Below are positions 1 to 8,531 of a stretch of 60,251 nt of DNA, piece after piece. Source of the DNA: Hyphococcus sp. (GTDB taxonomy: Bacteria > Pseudomonadota > Alphaproteobacteria > Caulobacterales > Parvularculaceae). Within the stretch, counting starts at the first letter, position 1. Each line of letters starts with the position of its first letter. The DNA is taken from assembly GCA_028289605.1 (NCBI GenBank), contig JANQON010000004.1, positions 138,547 to 198,797 of the forward strand, read 5' to 3'. The notes below the pieces were generated by a model. That model saw only the letters and a program-made list of their open reading frames with translations. It made no database searches and was not told the DNA's origin. Made by a program: the position numbers and the translations under genes.

Positions 1-1
1 C

Positions 2-46
2 GACCGCTGGAATCTCAAATGCCCGCATTGCGGCTATAATGCTTGA
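2..46 (+). CDS. C-terminal tail of an upstream gene (5' truncated)
   Basis: An open frame runs in from the left edge and stops with TGA at 44-46. It encodes DRWNLKCPHCGYNA. The CPHC pair looks like half of a zinc ribbon at a protein C-terminus. Only 14 residues are visible, so the family cannot be named, and the frame could be open by chance. About 90 bases of non-coding sequence separate it from the photolyase gene. Confidence 0.3.
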   Translation, partial: DRWNLKCPHCGYNA

Positions 47-137
47 AAAGTCCATTTGCCCACCCTGAAAACCACCACGGCGGTATTTTAACGATGAACG
101 CTAATCCGGTCCACCCGAGCGTTACGTAGTTGATTTC

Positions 138-1592
138 ATGACGCAAAACACCGATCAGGCAACCTCTCTCGTGTGGTTCAGACACGATCTGAGGATATCC
201 GACAACCCAGCATTGCATTTCGCTTGTAAGGCCGGCGCACCGGTTTTCGCACTATACGTCCTCGACGAGAGCCTGCCCAATGGCCCCGGCGGCGCCGCGC
301 GCTGGTGGTTGCACCACTCGCTCGCCGCTCTGGCCAAGGATCTGGAAACACTCAATGTGCGTCTTATCCTTCGGCGCGGCCCGGCGAAGGATATCCTGCC
401 GGAAACGATTGAAGCGGTCGGTGCGAATGCGGTGTACTGGAACCGCCGCTACTTCCCCGATCATGTTGAATCGGACACGCTGATAAAAGCCGCGTTGAAA
501 GATCAGGGGGTCGCGGTCGGAACTTTCAACGGCGCCCTCCTGCGCGAACCTTGGGAGTTGCAAACCGCCGCCGGCGGTTACTTCAAGGTTTATTCCCCGT
601 TCTGGCGCGCGCTTCAGAAGGTGGGGCCTGCCCGAGACACGCTGCTTCAGCCGATTCCGGCCGCGCGCGGCGGGAACAAAGGGCCGATAGGCGACAAACT
701 CGCGGACTGGCGCCTTCTGCCGAAAAACCCAAACTGGGCTGCGGAATTCGAAGAGACTTGGTCGCCCGGTGAACAAGGTGCGTCGCACCGTTTAACATCA
801 TTCCTGGATGGACCGGTCGAAGAATATGCGGACGGACGCAATCGACCGGATTGTGAGTGGACCTCTCGTCTATCGCCTCACCTGGCCTTTGGCGAAATCT
901 CTCCCCTGATGATCTGGCGCGAAACACAATCGCGCATTGAATCCGGCGCTGTTAACGCAACGGCAGGAGAGAAGTTTCTGTCAGAAATCGCATGGCGCGA
1001 GTTCTCCTACAATCTTCTCTTCAACAATGCAGACCTACCTAATCATCCGCTGCGACAGGAGTTCTCCAATTTCCCGTGGCGCGACGACCCTGACGGCCTG
1101 AACGCGTGGCGGCAAGGGCGCACCGGATATCCCATCGTCGATGCTGGAATGCGTCAGCTCTGGCGCACCGGTTGGATGCACAACCGGGTACGGATGATCG
1201 CCGCCAGCTTTCTGATCAAAGATTTGCTTGTTCCTTGGCAGCACGGACACGACTGGTTTTGGGATACCCTTGTCGACGCTGATATCGCGAACAACGCCGC
1301 CAGTTGGCAATGGGTCGCAGGATGCGGCGCGGACGCCGCCCCCTACTTTCGAATTTTCAACCCCGTAACCCAGGGAAAGAAATTCGATCCTGAGGGAGAC
1401 TACGTGCGACGTTTCGTACCGGAATTGGCAAAAATGCCAAAAAAATTCATCCATGAACCGTGGACCGCGCCTGACAAGGTATTGCAGGATGCGGGCGTAA
1501 CCCTTGGAAACTCTTATCCGTTACCTATTTTAGATCACGGGGAAGCGCGTAAACGCGCGTTAGATGGCTATGAACAAATCAAGGCCGGATAG
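138..1592 (+). CDS. phr: Deoxyribodipyrimidine photolyase (cryptochrome/photolyase family)
   Basis: Flavin enzyme that uses blue or near-UV light to split cyclobutane pyrimidine dimers in DNA. The N-terminal alpha/beta antenna domain opens with VWFRHDLRISDNPAL at residues 12-26. The helical FAD-binding half (about 210-480) carries GRTGYPIVDAGMRQL near 327-341, TGWMHNRVRM near 345-355 and ANNAASWQWVAGCG near 384-397, all hallmarks of class I photolyases. The length of 484 residues is normal. The ATG at 138 gives a standard N-terminus. The cfa-like gene starts 6 bp after its stop, so the two are probably co-transcribed; this pairing is known from singlet-oxygen/ECF-sigma regulons of alphaproteobacteria. 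A cryptochrome with signalling rather than repair function cannot be excluded by sequence alone. Confidence 0.95.
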   Translation: MTQNTDQATSLVWFRHDLRISDNPALHFACKAGAPVFALYVLDESLPNGPGGAARWWLHHSLAALAKDLETLNVRLILRRGPAKDILPETIEAVGANAVYWNRRYFPDHVESDTLIKAALKDQGVAVGTFNGALLREPWELQTAAGGYFKVYSPFWRALQKVGPARDTLLQPIPAARGGNKGPIGDKLADWRLLPKNPNWAAEFEETWSPGEQGASHRLTSFLDGPVEEYADGRNRPDCEWTSRLSPHLAFGEISPLMIWRETQSRIESGAVNATAGEKFLSEIAWREFSYNLLFNNADLPNHPLRQEFSNFPWRDDPDGLNAWRQGRTGYPIVDAGMRQLWRTGWMHNRVRMIAASFLIKDLLVPWQHGHDWFWDTLVDADIANNAASWQWVAGCGADAAPYFRIFNPVTQGKKFDPEGDYVRRFVPELAKMPKKFIHEPWTAPDKVLQDAGVTLGNSYPLPILDHGEARKRALDGYEQIKAG

Positions 1593-1598
1593 CCCGAT

Positions 1599-2822
1599 AT
1601 GACAACAGAGATCCGCAAGCACCCGACCGATAACGAGCTAAGGGACCTCCCCTTCTTTTTCAGGCAGGCGTGCAAAATCGCCTGCCGTATTCGATACGGC
1701 GCCATCACTTTTGCGCTTCCTGACGGCAGGCGCCTGGAATTCCGCGGCGATGCCGAGCTCGAGTCTACGGCGCTCGTTCTTGTCAAGGATTTCAGCTTCG
1801 CGCGACGCGTCTTGTTTGGCGGTGATATTGGGTTCTACCAGAGCTACGCCGAGGGGCAGTGGGACACGCCCGATCTCGCCGCAGTGCTCTACATTTTTGC
1901 GCGCAACGCAGACTATGTTCAGGATGCATTCGTTGCGGCGTCTGTGATTGAATTTATTCGGAATGTCCGTCACGCGCTGAACAAGAACACGCGCGCCGGG
2001 TCTCGCCGTAACATCATGGCGCACTACGACCTAGGCAACAGTTTCTACGAAAAGTGGCTCGACGACACGATGACGTATTCGTCCGCGCGTTTTGCTTCGC
2101 CGAGCTTCGATCTGAAGACTGCACAGGAAACCAAATATCGCACGCTCGCCCAGTCCATTGAACTCGGACCTGACGATTCCTTGCTTGAGATCGGCTCCGG
2201 TTGGGGCGGCTTCGCCGTCTATGCCGCAAAAGAACTGGGCGCCAATGTGACCGGCCTCACACTGTCCCCGTCACAACTCGAATATGCGCGCAAACGCGTG
2301 TTCGAAGAAGGGTTGAGCGACAAGGTCGAGTTTCGCCTTCAAGACTACCGCGATGTTGACGAACGCTTTGACAAAATTGCCTCCATCGAAATGTTCGAAG
2401 CGGTTGGCCAAGAGTATTGGGCCGAGTACTTTTCAAAGGTCCACAATTCGCTCAAGCCCGGCGGCGCGGCGGGATTGCAGATCATCACCATCGCCGATCG
2501 GTTCTATGACAACTATCGACGATCAACCGATTTCATTCAGCGCTACATTTTTCCCGGCGGCGTTCTGCCCAGCCCTTCGATCCTTCACGAATTATCGGAC
2601 AAGGCGGGGCTGACTGTTCGTTCAGTGTCGGAATTCGGCGAAGACTACGCGTTGACGCTTCACGAATGGCAAAAACGGTTCATGGCCGCGTGGGACGATA
2701 TCAAATCCCTCGGGTTCGACGAACGTTTCAAGAAACTATGGAATTTCTACCTGGCCTATTGCGAAGCGGGCTTCCGCGCCGGCACCACCAATGTCAGCCA
2801 GGTAACGCTTGCCAAGTCTTGA
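1599..2822 (+). CDS. cfa: Cyclopropane-fatty-acyl-phospholipid synthase family methyltransferase
   Basis: Transfers a methylene group from S-adenosylmethionine to the double bond of unsaturated acyl chains in membrane phospholipids, which protects the membrane against oxidative and acid stress. It has 407 residues. The SAM-binding motif EIGSGWGGFAVYAA lies near residues 196-209. It is preceded by MAHYDLGNSFYEKWLDDTMTY, the usual entry to the CFA synthase catalytic domain, and followed by GLTLSPSQLEYA. The C-terminus FYLAYCEAGFRAG is typical. The N-terminal 130 residues are the less conserved domain. The start codon lies 6 bp after the photolyase stop. The gene ends 41 bp from the convergent lolD gene, with no clear terminator between. 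A related unsaturated-lipid methyltransferase of the same family is the main alternative. Confidence 0.93.
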   Translation: MTTEIRKHPTDNELRDLPFFFRQACKIACRIRYGAITFALPDGRRLEFRGDAELESTALVLVKDFSFARRVLFGGDIGFYQSYAEGQWDTPDLAAVLYIFARNADYVQDAFVAASVIEFIRNVRHALNKNTRAGSRRNIMAHYDLGNSFYEKWLDDTMTYSSARFASPSFDLKTAQETKYRTLAQSIELGPDDSLLEIGSGWGGFAVYAAKELGANVTGLTLSPSQLEYARKRVFEEGLSDKVEFRLQDYRDVDERFDKIASIEMFEAVGQEYWAEYFSKVHNSLKPGGAAGLQIITIADRFYDNYRRSTDFIQRYIFPGGVLPSPSILHELSDKAGLTVRSVSEFGEDYALTLHEWQKRFMAAWDDIKSLGFDERFKKLWNFYLAYCEAGFRAGTTNVSQVTLAKS

Positions 2823-2863
2823 TAACGCGCCGAGCGGGCAGGCGAAGATGGCCCTAAACCCGA

Positions 2864-3559
2864 CTAAGCAGTTGTCGTTTCCGGCGTCACTTCCACAAGT
2901 CGACGGTCCTTAATGACAACAGTGCGATCCATCCGTTTGGCCAATCGGTGGTCATGCGTGGCGATGAGCGCGGCCAGCCCTTCCGTTTGAACAATATTCA
3001 GCAATGCGTCGAAAACAGCGTCGGAAGTTTTCGGGTCGAGATTGCCCGTCGGTTCGTCCGCAAACAGAAGCGACGGCTTGTTGACGAGGGCGCGCGCGAT
3101 AGCGGTGCGCTGTTGCTCGCCACCGGACAACTGTCCCGGCTGATGGGAAAGGCGCTCACCGAGGCCAAGCGCTGTCAGGAAAGCCGCCGCCTCGGCGTCT
3201 GCTACTGACTTCTTCTCGCCCGCGATCAATCTCGGCAACGCTACATTGTCGATAGCGGTAAATTCCGGCAGCAAATGGTGAAACTGGTACACAAACCCAA
3301 GCGAATCGCGGCGAATTCGCGTTCGCTCCGCGTCATTGAGCGCTGATGTTGCAACGTCATTGATGACCACTTCACCAGCGCTGGGCGCCTCCAGCAATCC
3401 GGCAATATGGAGAAGAGACGACTTTCCGGACCCGGACGGCCCCAGCAGCGCCGCCGTTTCCCCCTTGCGAAGGGAAAAGTCGACCTCTTCAAGCACAGTC
3501 AAGTCGCCGTAACGTCGTTCGACGCGCTCAAGGCGGAGCGCGCATTCTTCACGATTCAT
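2864..3559 (-). CDS. lolD: Lipoprotein-releasing system ATP-binding protein LolD
   Basis: ATPase of the LolCDE-type machine that extracts outer-membrane lipoproteins from the inner membrane and hands them to LolA. With the ATG at 3559 the product has 231 residues, the LolD length. A longer open frame upstream has no family-like sequence. Walker [10 protein letters not shown] is at 40-48, the Q-loop region [14 protein letters not shown] at 89-102, the ABC signature LSGGEQQR at 144-151, and Walker [13 protein letters not shown] from 163. The first 11 bases overlap the end of the SnoaL-like gene, so translation is probably coupled. Last gene of the leftward proS-lolC operon. Confidence 0.95.
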   Translation of the reverse strand: MNREECALRLERVERRYGDLTVLEEVDFSLRKGETAALLGPSGSGKSSLLHIAGLLEAPSAGEVVINDVATSALNDAERTRIRRDSLGFVYQFHHLLPEFTAIDNVALPRLIAGEKKSVADAEAAAFLTALGLGERLSHQPGQLSGGEQQRTAIARALVNKPSLLFADEPTGNLDPKTSDAVFDALLNIVQTEGLAALIATHDHRLAKRMDRTVVIKDRRLVEVTPETTTA

Positions 3560-3926
3560 CTGTATGCCACCATTCCCGGAAGGACAGTGCACGTCCCTTG
3601 TCGCTGAACTGAACAACGAGAACGCCGTCGATATGCACGCGCTTGTTGGCGGCGACGCGTGTAAAGGCGCAGCTCCAATGAGCCGCGCCCAATCTCGCTT
3701 CAACATAAAGCGGCCGTGCGCCGAAATCGATGTCGCGCTGACGGCCCACGGCGCGGTTGAACGCGCTTGCTATCTCAGCCCGGCCTTTTTTGGGATCCTC
3801 AAAAGGCGCCCAGTAGTAAAGGGCGTCCTTCTCGAAAAGCCGGAAGAAGCGCGCCGAATCCTTGGCTTCCCATGCTGCGCCATACTCTTTGAGCCACTGT
3901 TGGAACTGTTGAATAGACAGGGCCAT
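3549..3926 (-). CDS. SnoaL-like / NTF2-fold small protein
   Basis: A 125-residue protein of the SnoaL-like (nuclear transport factor 2) fold. It begins with an alpha-helical stretch (FQQWLKEYGAAWEAKDSARF), followed by the usual DALYYWAPFEDPKKGRAEI region and beta strands ending in [10 protein letters not shown]. Members include small ketosteroid-isomerase-like enzymes and many proteins without known activity, and no catalytic set can be assigned here. It sits between lolC (9 bp upstream) and lolD (11-base overlap). It is not a known Lol component, so its place inside the operon is unusual. Confidence 0.8.
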   Translation of the reverse strand: MALSIQQFQQWLKEYGAAWEAKDSARFFRLFEKDALYYWAPFEDPKKGRAEIASAFNRAVGRQRDIDFGARPLYVEARLGAAHWSCAFTRVAANKRVHIDGVLVVQFSDKGRALSFREWWHTDES

Positions 3927-3935
3927 GCTCGCCTC

Positions 3936-5252
3936 CTATTCGTATCTGAGCGCTTCGACAGGATCGAGCCGAGCCGCCCGCCAGGCAGGATATATTGTCG
4001 AGACAAACGACATAAACAGCGCCCATCCAGCGATGGTGAACACTTCCCGCAATTGCATCTCGGCCGGAATATTCTGGAAGAAGTAGATTTCGGCGTTAAA
4101 CAAGTCCCGTCCCGTCAGTTGCGACAGGACAGCTTCGATGCCGTCAATATAGGTCACGAACAAGGCGCCCAAAACAACGCCTGCGACCGTTCCCAAGACG
4201 CCGATCAGCGCGCCGGAAAGAAAGAAAATTCGCATGATCGCCCCTTGTGTGGCGCCCATGGTACGGAGAATTGCAATGTCGCCGGTCTTGTCCTTCACAA
4301 GCATGACCAGCCCCGTGATAATGTTGAGGGCGGCAACCGCTACGATCAGCATCAAGATCAACCGCATCACATTTCGCTCAATTTCGAGCGCATCAAAATA
4401 TGGTCCGATAACCCGGGTCCAGTCGGTAAGCCGGCGCCCCTCGACGACTTCGGCCACAGACGGAACCAGGTCGGCAAAGCGATCAGGATCTGCAACGCGC
4501 ACCTCGATCTGTTCCGGTGCGCCCGATGCGGCGAAAAATCGTTTCGCCTGATCATACGGCATGAATACGATAGAGGAGTCATATTGCGAGTTATCGACTT
4601 CGAAAATTGCGCCGACGATGTAGGTTTTTGTCGTGACGGGAATTCGCCCGAGCGCCGTTTCGCGGCCCCCGTTGGTGGTGAGATTGACGCCGTCCCCCGC
4701 CCCAACGCCTAGTGCATTCGCCAAGCGCACGCCGATGACGATTTGATTTCCGCCGTTCCTTCCCGCGCCAAACGACTCAAATGATCCCGCAATGACGTTT
4801 TCGGGTTTGGTCAGTTCTTCAATGCGGATCAGGTCTTGCTGACGCATGCCGCGTATCAGCGCTACCTCGCCGCCTCTTGGCGTCGTCGCATACGCCGGCG
4901 CCTGGATCAGCGGGGCTGCGTTTACGACGCCGTTGATTGAGTCCAGACCCGGTAAGAACGCGTCAGGGTTGTCGTCCTCCTGCAACTGAACGAAAATATG
5001 GCCGTTTAGTCCCAGCATCTGTTCCAGAAGCTTTGCGCGAAAACCCTGCATGACCGACATCACGATGATCAGGACAGCGACCGCCAGCATAATGCCCAGG
5101 AATGCGATGATGGAAATCAACGACACCCCCTTGCCCGACCGTGTGGCGCCGAGATAGCGCCGAGCCACCATCCATTCGAAAAACGAGAACGGGCGCGTTG
5201 CCGATGCAGGTTTCACCGGACCGCTGGCGATGTCGTTATTCTGTTTCAGCAT
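3936..5252 (-). CDS. lolC: Lipoprotein-releasing ABC transporter permease (LolC/E family)
   Basis: Inner-membrane subunit of the Lol lipoprotein-release transporter, 438 residues. The N-terminal PFSFFEWMVARRYLGATRSG motif precedes the first membrane segment (about 43-66), then a large periplasmic MacB-like domain (about 70-290), then three C-terminal segments around 295-318, 340-372 and 405-427. The cytosolic loop DIAILRTMGATQGAI between them is the coupling helix that contacts LolD. The C-terminus DPVEALRYE is the family signature. Only one permease gene lies beside lolD, so the transporter may use a homodimer, or a second gene lies elsewhere. Starts 93 bp after the proS stop. Confidence 0.94.
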   Translation of the reverse strand: MLKQNNDIASGPVKPASATRPFSFFEWMVARRYLGATRSGKGVSLISIIAFLGIMLAVAVLIIVMSVMQGFRAKLLEQMLGLNGHIFVQLQEDDNPDAFLPGLDSINGVVNAAPLIQAPAYATTPRGGEVALIRGMRQQDLIRIEELTKPENVIAGSFESFGAGRNGGNQIVIGVRLANALGVGAGDGVNLTTNGGRETALGRIPVTTKTYIVGAIFEVDNSQYDSSIVFMPYDQAKRFFAASGAPEQIEVRVADPDRFADLVPSVAEVVEGRRLTDWTRVIGPYFDALEIERNVMRLILMLIVAVAALNIITGLVMLVKDKTGDIAILRTMGATQGAIMRIFFLSGALIGVLGTVAGVVLGALFVTYIDGIEAVLSQLTGRDLFNAEIYFFQNIPAEMQLREVFTIAGWALFMSFVSTIYPAWRAARLDPVEALRYE

Positions 5253-5345
5253 GGTGCATTGGTCTACGGCGCGCCTCGCCGGGTGTCCAGCGGGCCATCA
5301 TGAACAGCAAAGCGACAAAACGATGGCGAATACGGCGGCTGGTCG

Positions 5346-6692
5346 TCAGGGATGGGAAAGCCCTTCTCGCACAGCGTCGCAAATCCAATTCGGCGCCGCC
5401 TCCAGGTCGACCTCCTCTTTTGTGTTGTCGCTTCGTCGTTTGACTTCAACCTTGCCGTCGGCGAGCCCTCGTGGACCGACGGTAATCTGAAGCGGCAGAC
5501 CGATAAGATCCATGCGCGCAAACTTCTCTCCCGGCCGACCGGCGGTTTCGTCGTACAGCACTTCAACGTCAGCCTGCGTCAAAGCGCTGTAGAGTTGTTC
5601 GCAAGCCCGGTCCGCTTCCGCATCGCCTGGTTTCAGGTTGATGAGACCAGCGTGGAACGGCGCAACCGGCATCGGCCACTTGCACCCATTATCGTCATGA
5701 TTGGCCTCGATGATGGCGCCCAGGAGACGAGACACGCCAATGCCGTAGGACCCCATCTGCACGACGATATCTTTTCCATCCGGTCCGGCGACGGCCGCGT
5801 TCATCGGTCTGGAATACTTCTCGCCGAAAAAGAAAATGTGGCCGACTTCGATGCCGCGCGCGGACAATTGATTTTCAGCATCGACCCGAGACTCATAATC
5901 ATCGGCGTCATGCATTTCGTCGGTGGCGGCGTAATAGGTCGTAAACTGATCAACAATCGGTTGAAGATCCGCGCTGAAATCGGTTGAAGCGCTCGGCACC
6001 TCTAGGTCCAGCAATCGACGGTCGCAAAAAACTTCGCTCTCTCCGGTGTCGGCAAGGACGATGAATTCATGGCTGAGGTCGCCGCCTATGGGGCCCGTAT
6101 CCGCTCGCATAGGAATGGCTGTAAGACCCATCCGCGAAAACGTCCGCAAATAGGCGGCGAACATTCGGTTATAACTGTGACGTGCAGCAGGCTCGTCCAA
6201 ATCGAAGGAATACGCGTCTTTCATCAAAAATTCGCGCCCGCGCATAACGCCGAAACGGGGTCGGATCTCGTCACGAAACTTCCACTGGATATGGTAGAGC
6301 AGTTTCGGAAGCCCCTTGTACGATCGCACCCCGGCGCGGAAGATTTCCGTGATCATTTCCTCGTTGGTCGGCCCGAAGAGCATTTCGCGGTCGCCGCGGT
6401 CTTTGATGCGCAGCATTTCCTTGCCATACGCGTCGTAGCGCCCACTTTCGCGCCACAATTCAGCCTGCTGAATTGTCGGCATCAGCATCTCCACGCCGCC
6501 GGCGCGGTCCTGTTCCTCCCGGACGATTTGCTCAATTTTCTTGAGAACGCGAAAGCCCAGCGGCAGCCAGGCGTAAATGCCCGCGCCCTGCTGTCGGATC
6601 ATTCCTGCGCGCAGCATCAGGCGATGCGAAGCGATTTGGGCGTCGGCAGGCGTTTCTTTCAGAAGCGGAAGATAGAACTGACTGAGTCGCAT
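5346..6692 (-). CDS. proS: Prolyl-tRNA synthetase (short, alphaproteobacterial type)
   Basis: Class II aminoacyl-tRNA synthetase that charges tRNA-Pro. It opens with [20 protein letters not shown]. Motif 2 with [20 protein letters not shown] lies at 141-160 and motif 3 with [14 protein letters not shown] near 311-325. The C-terminal anticodon-binding domain contains [19 protein letters not shown]. At 448 residues it lacks the inserted editing domain found in the roughly 570-residue enzymes; the polypeptide runs from motif 2 to motif 3 without that insert. Such short forms are normal in alphaproteobacteria, which usually rely on a separate trans-editing protein for Ala-tRNA-Pro. First gene of the leftward proS-lolC-SnoaL-lolD group. 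Confidence 0.97.
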   Translation of the reverse strand: MRLSQFYLPLLKETPADAQIASHRLMLRAGMIRQQGAGIYAWLPLGFRVLKKIEQIVREEQDRAGGVEMLMPTIQQAELWRESGRYDAYGKEMLRIKDRGDREMLFGPTNEEMITEIFRAGVRSYKGLPKLLYHIQWKFRDEIRPRFGVMRGREFLMKDAYSFDLDEPAARHSYNRMFAAYLRTFSRMGLTAIPMRADTGPIGGDLSHEFIVLADTGESEVFCDRRLLDLEVPSASTDFSADLQPIVDQFTTYYAATDEMHDADDYESRVDAENQLSARGIEVGHIFFFGEKYSRPMNAAVAGPDGKDIVVQMGSYGIGVSRLLGAIIEANHDDNGCKWPMPVAPFHAGLINLKPGDAEADRACEQLYSALTQADVEVLYDETAGRPGEKFARMDLIGLPLQITVGPRGLADGKVEVKRRSDNTKEEVDLEAAPNWICDAVREGLSHP

Positions 6693-6753
6693 GGGCTGGT
6701 TTCATTGCTGCGCCGTCGTTCTAGGCGCCGCCGCGGCCCATGTCTATTCTGAC

Positions 6754-7020
6754 CTAATCCGCAGAACAGGGCGAATCCGGCTCAAGGGCGTACGGGATCC
6801 CGGTCTCCGGATCGATATACAACCGATAGACCGCACCGCTGTCCTCCAGGGGAATGTCCTCAAAGAGGTCGCCCTCCTCTAGGATGAGCCGCCAAGTGTT
6901 GAGGTCCGCCCCCTCAGTCGCTTCTTCCACCCACGAGACGGGAGGCGCGTCGGCAGCGATCGGACAAGGCTCCGATGTCGCTATCACGGATGTCAGGAAC
7001 AGAAGCGGCAGCATGCTCAT
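6754..7020 (-). CDS. Small secreted hypothetical protein (88 aa)
   Basis: The start at 7020 overlaps the stop of the upstream gene as ATGA, and gives a product beginning MSMLPLLFLTSVIATSEPCP, which looks like a short signal sequence. A longer in-frame start exists but would overlap the upstream gene deeply. The mature part is acidic (WVEEATEGADLNTWRLILEE, then DIPLEDSGAVYRLYIDPETG) and has cysteines near both ends that could form a disulphide. No family is recognised. With its coupled neighbour it probably acts in the periplasm. Confidence 0.6.
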   Translation of the reverse strand: MSMLPLLFLTSVIATSEPCPIAADAPPVSWVEEATEGADLNTWRLILEEGDLFEDIPLEDSGAVYRLYIDPETGIPYALEPDSPCSAD

Positions 7021-7340
7021 TTTGATATCCTGCAGGTCATATTCGCATTCCGGATGGTGACCGGCTCGTTGTCCAAGGTCGTGGCGAGGTCGAATCGCGC
7101 CAGAAGACGACGACTGGCCCACCCGCTGTCCTGTCGGGGCCGATAGACGACGACAGCGGAGCCTCCTCGCCCCTCTTTGTACTTATCAACCCTGATGATA
7201 GCGCCGCTGTGTTGAGCCAGCAAATACGCCCCAGCCCCCGTTTGGCACGGAGGCCGATAGATGCGGGTCGCAGCCCCGACGGCGGAAACCGCAAGGATAT
7301 CGAGGTATATCGCCGCTAGAATGATCCGTCCCGCCTTCAT
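7017..7340 (-). CDS. Small secreted hypothetical protein (107 aa)
   Basis: Begins MKAGRIILAAIYLDILAVSA followed by VGAATR, a plausible cleavable signal peptide. The mature region is basic and tyrosine-containing, with YLLAQHSGAIIRVDKYKEG and VVVYRPRQDSGWASRRLLA, and two cysteines (near residues 32 and 104). No domain is recognised. Its TGA overlaps the ATG of the next small gene (ATGA), so the two are translationally coupled and probably work together. Divergent from the sodium-channel gene across about 160 bp. Confidence 0.6.
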   Translation of the reverse strand: MKAGRIILAAIYLDILAVSAVGAATRIYRPPCQTGAGAYLLAQHSGAIIRVDKYKEGRGGSAVVVYRPRQDSGWASRRLLARFDLATTLDNEPVTIRNANMTCRISK

Positions 7341-7503
7341 AGCGGATCCGTTGCAACGATTACGCCTTGTTAACCAAAACAGGGATCGAAAGAGAGGCGG
7401 CGACGCTTATACGCCGACGCGCCAACCTTGACATTTGGGCGGACGGAACCAAGTCGGCGCGACATCGGATCGTCCTGATTGCGATCATCTTGGAGTATTG
7501 AGC

Positions 7504-8388
7504 GTGAACGACAGCATATCGAAAGCGTCATCCAGAAGCGGACCTGAGCGTCTTTCGGCCGCGAGACGGGCGGTCGACACATTCGTGGAGAAACCATATT
7601 TCGGGGCCTTTATCACTGCGGTAATCGCGTTAAATGCTGTGACGCTCGGTCTTGAGACTTGGCCGGCGGCGATGCAGAACGCGGGCCCCCTGATCATCGC
7701 AATCGACAGAACGGCGCTCTCCATCTTTGTCATCGAAATCGCGCTCAAACTTTTCGCCAAAGGGCCGCGCTTTTTCAGAAGCGGCTGGAATGTGTTCGAT
7801 TTTGTGATCGTGGCTGTTGCGCTGACGCCGTCAGCAGGCGCGTTTTCCGTTCTACGCGCGCTTCGTATTCTCCGCGCCTTGCGCCTGATGTCGATGGTGC
7901 CGCAAATGCGGGCCGTCGTAGGCGCTCTACTCGGAGCCCTTCCCGGGATGGGCGCCATCATCGCGGTGTTGGGATTGATGTTTTACGTCGCCGCCGTAAT
8001 CGCCACCAAACTCTTCGGAGCGACTTTCCCCGAATGGTTCGGCAGCGTCCCCGCTTCGATGTATTCGTTGTTTCAGATTATGACGCTGGAGAGCTGGTCC
8101 ATGGGAATTGTGCGGCCGGTCATGCAGGTGCATCCCTGGGCCTGGGCGTTCTTTGTGCCCTTCATCGTCATTACGAGCTTCGCCGTGCTGAATCTGTTTA
8201 TCGGACTGATTGTCAACTCGCTCCACATGATGCAGCTGGAAGACGATCGCGCGGAACGCGATACCGCTGAAGCCGCCGCCCACGACGAACGGTTGCTTGT
8301 TCTCAGTGAGTTGAAAGCAATTCGTGAGGAACTGAAGACGGTTCGGGGGACGCCTGACGACAGTCCCGGCGCCGTTCGGCCGGGATAA
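7504..8388 (+). CDS. Voltage-gated sodium channel, bacterial NaV (NaChBac) family
   Basis: Single-repeat six-helix ion channel that assembles as a homotetramer in the inner membrane. S1 begins around GAFITAVIALNAVTLGLETW. S4 is VLRALRILRALRLM at 116-129, with arginines every third position (118, 121, 124, 127). The pore filter TLESWSM occupies 194-200 and matches the sodium-selective filter of NaChBac/NavAb/NavMs relatives. S6 (FIVITSFAVLNLFIGLIVNS) is followed by a charged helix suited to the C-terminal coiled coil. GTG at 7504, with TGGAG eight bases upstream, is chosen over a TTG at 7435. Length 294 residues. Proposed roles in the family include motility, pH and sodium homeostasis. Confidence 0.93.
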   Translation: MNDSISKASSRSGPERLSAARRAVDTFVEKPYFGAFITAVIALNAVTLGLETWPAAMQNAGPLIIAIDRTALSIFVIEIALKLFAKGPRFFRSGWNVFDFVIVAVALTPSAGAFSVLRALRILRALRLMSMVPQMRAVVGALLGALPGMGAIIAVLGLMFYVAAVIATKLFGATFPEWFGSVPASMYSLFQIMTLESWSMGIVRPVMQVHPWAWAFFVPFIVITSFAVLNLFIGLIVNSLHMMQLEDDRAERDTAEAAAHDERLLVLSELKAIREELKTVRGTPDDSPGAVRPG

Positions 8389-8389
8389 A

Positions 8390-8474
8390 TGGTGCGGTCG
8401 AGAAGACTCGAACTTCCACGGGTTGCCCCACAGCGACCTCAACGCTGCGCGTCTACCAATTCCGCCACGACCGC
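8390..8474 (-). tRNA. tRNA-Leu(GAG)
   Basis: Read on the minus strand from 8474, a 7-bp acceptor stem GCGGTCG/CGACCGC closes a class II tRNA with a D-loop GAATTGGTAGA, anticodon stem CAGCG/CGCTG with loop TTGAGGT (anticodon GAG at 8440-8438), a variable arm around TGTGGGGCAACCCGTG, and T-arm AGTTCGAGTCT. The CCA end is encoded (8392-8390). The type and the long variable arm fit leucine. Its 3' end is one base from the stop of the convergent channel gene. Confidence 0.97.
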
Positions 8475-8531
8475 ACGTCGAAGCCAAGGCGCGGGAGATA
8501 GCAAAGCCGACCGGGCTTGTGAAGCCTGATT

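Noticed and set aside
97-123. Inverted repeat AACGCT/AGCGTT before the photolyase gene
   Set aside because: Only six pairs with a long loop and no T-run; this occurs by chance in GC-rich DNA.
3564-4712. 382-codon open frame on the plus strand
   Set aside because: Antisense to the SnoaL-like gene and lolC, and no family motif is visible.
7428-7456. TTGACA upstream of the sodium-channel gene as a promoter
   Set aside because: The -35 hexamer is perfect but no acceptable -10 follows at 16-18 bp, so it is not listed.
8390-8474. tRNA-Leu gene as an integration site for an island
   Set aside because: No integrase gene, no second copy of the tRNA 3' end and no change of gene content at its border were found.
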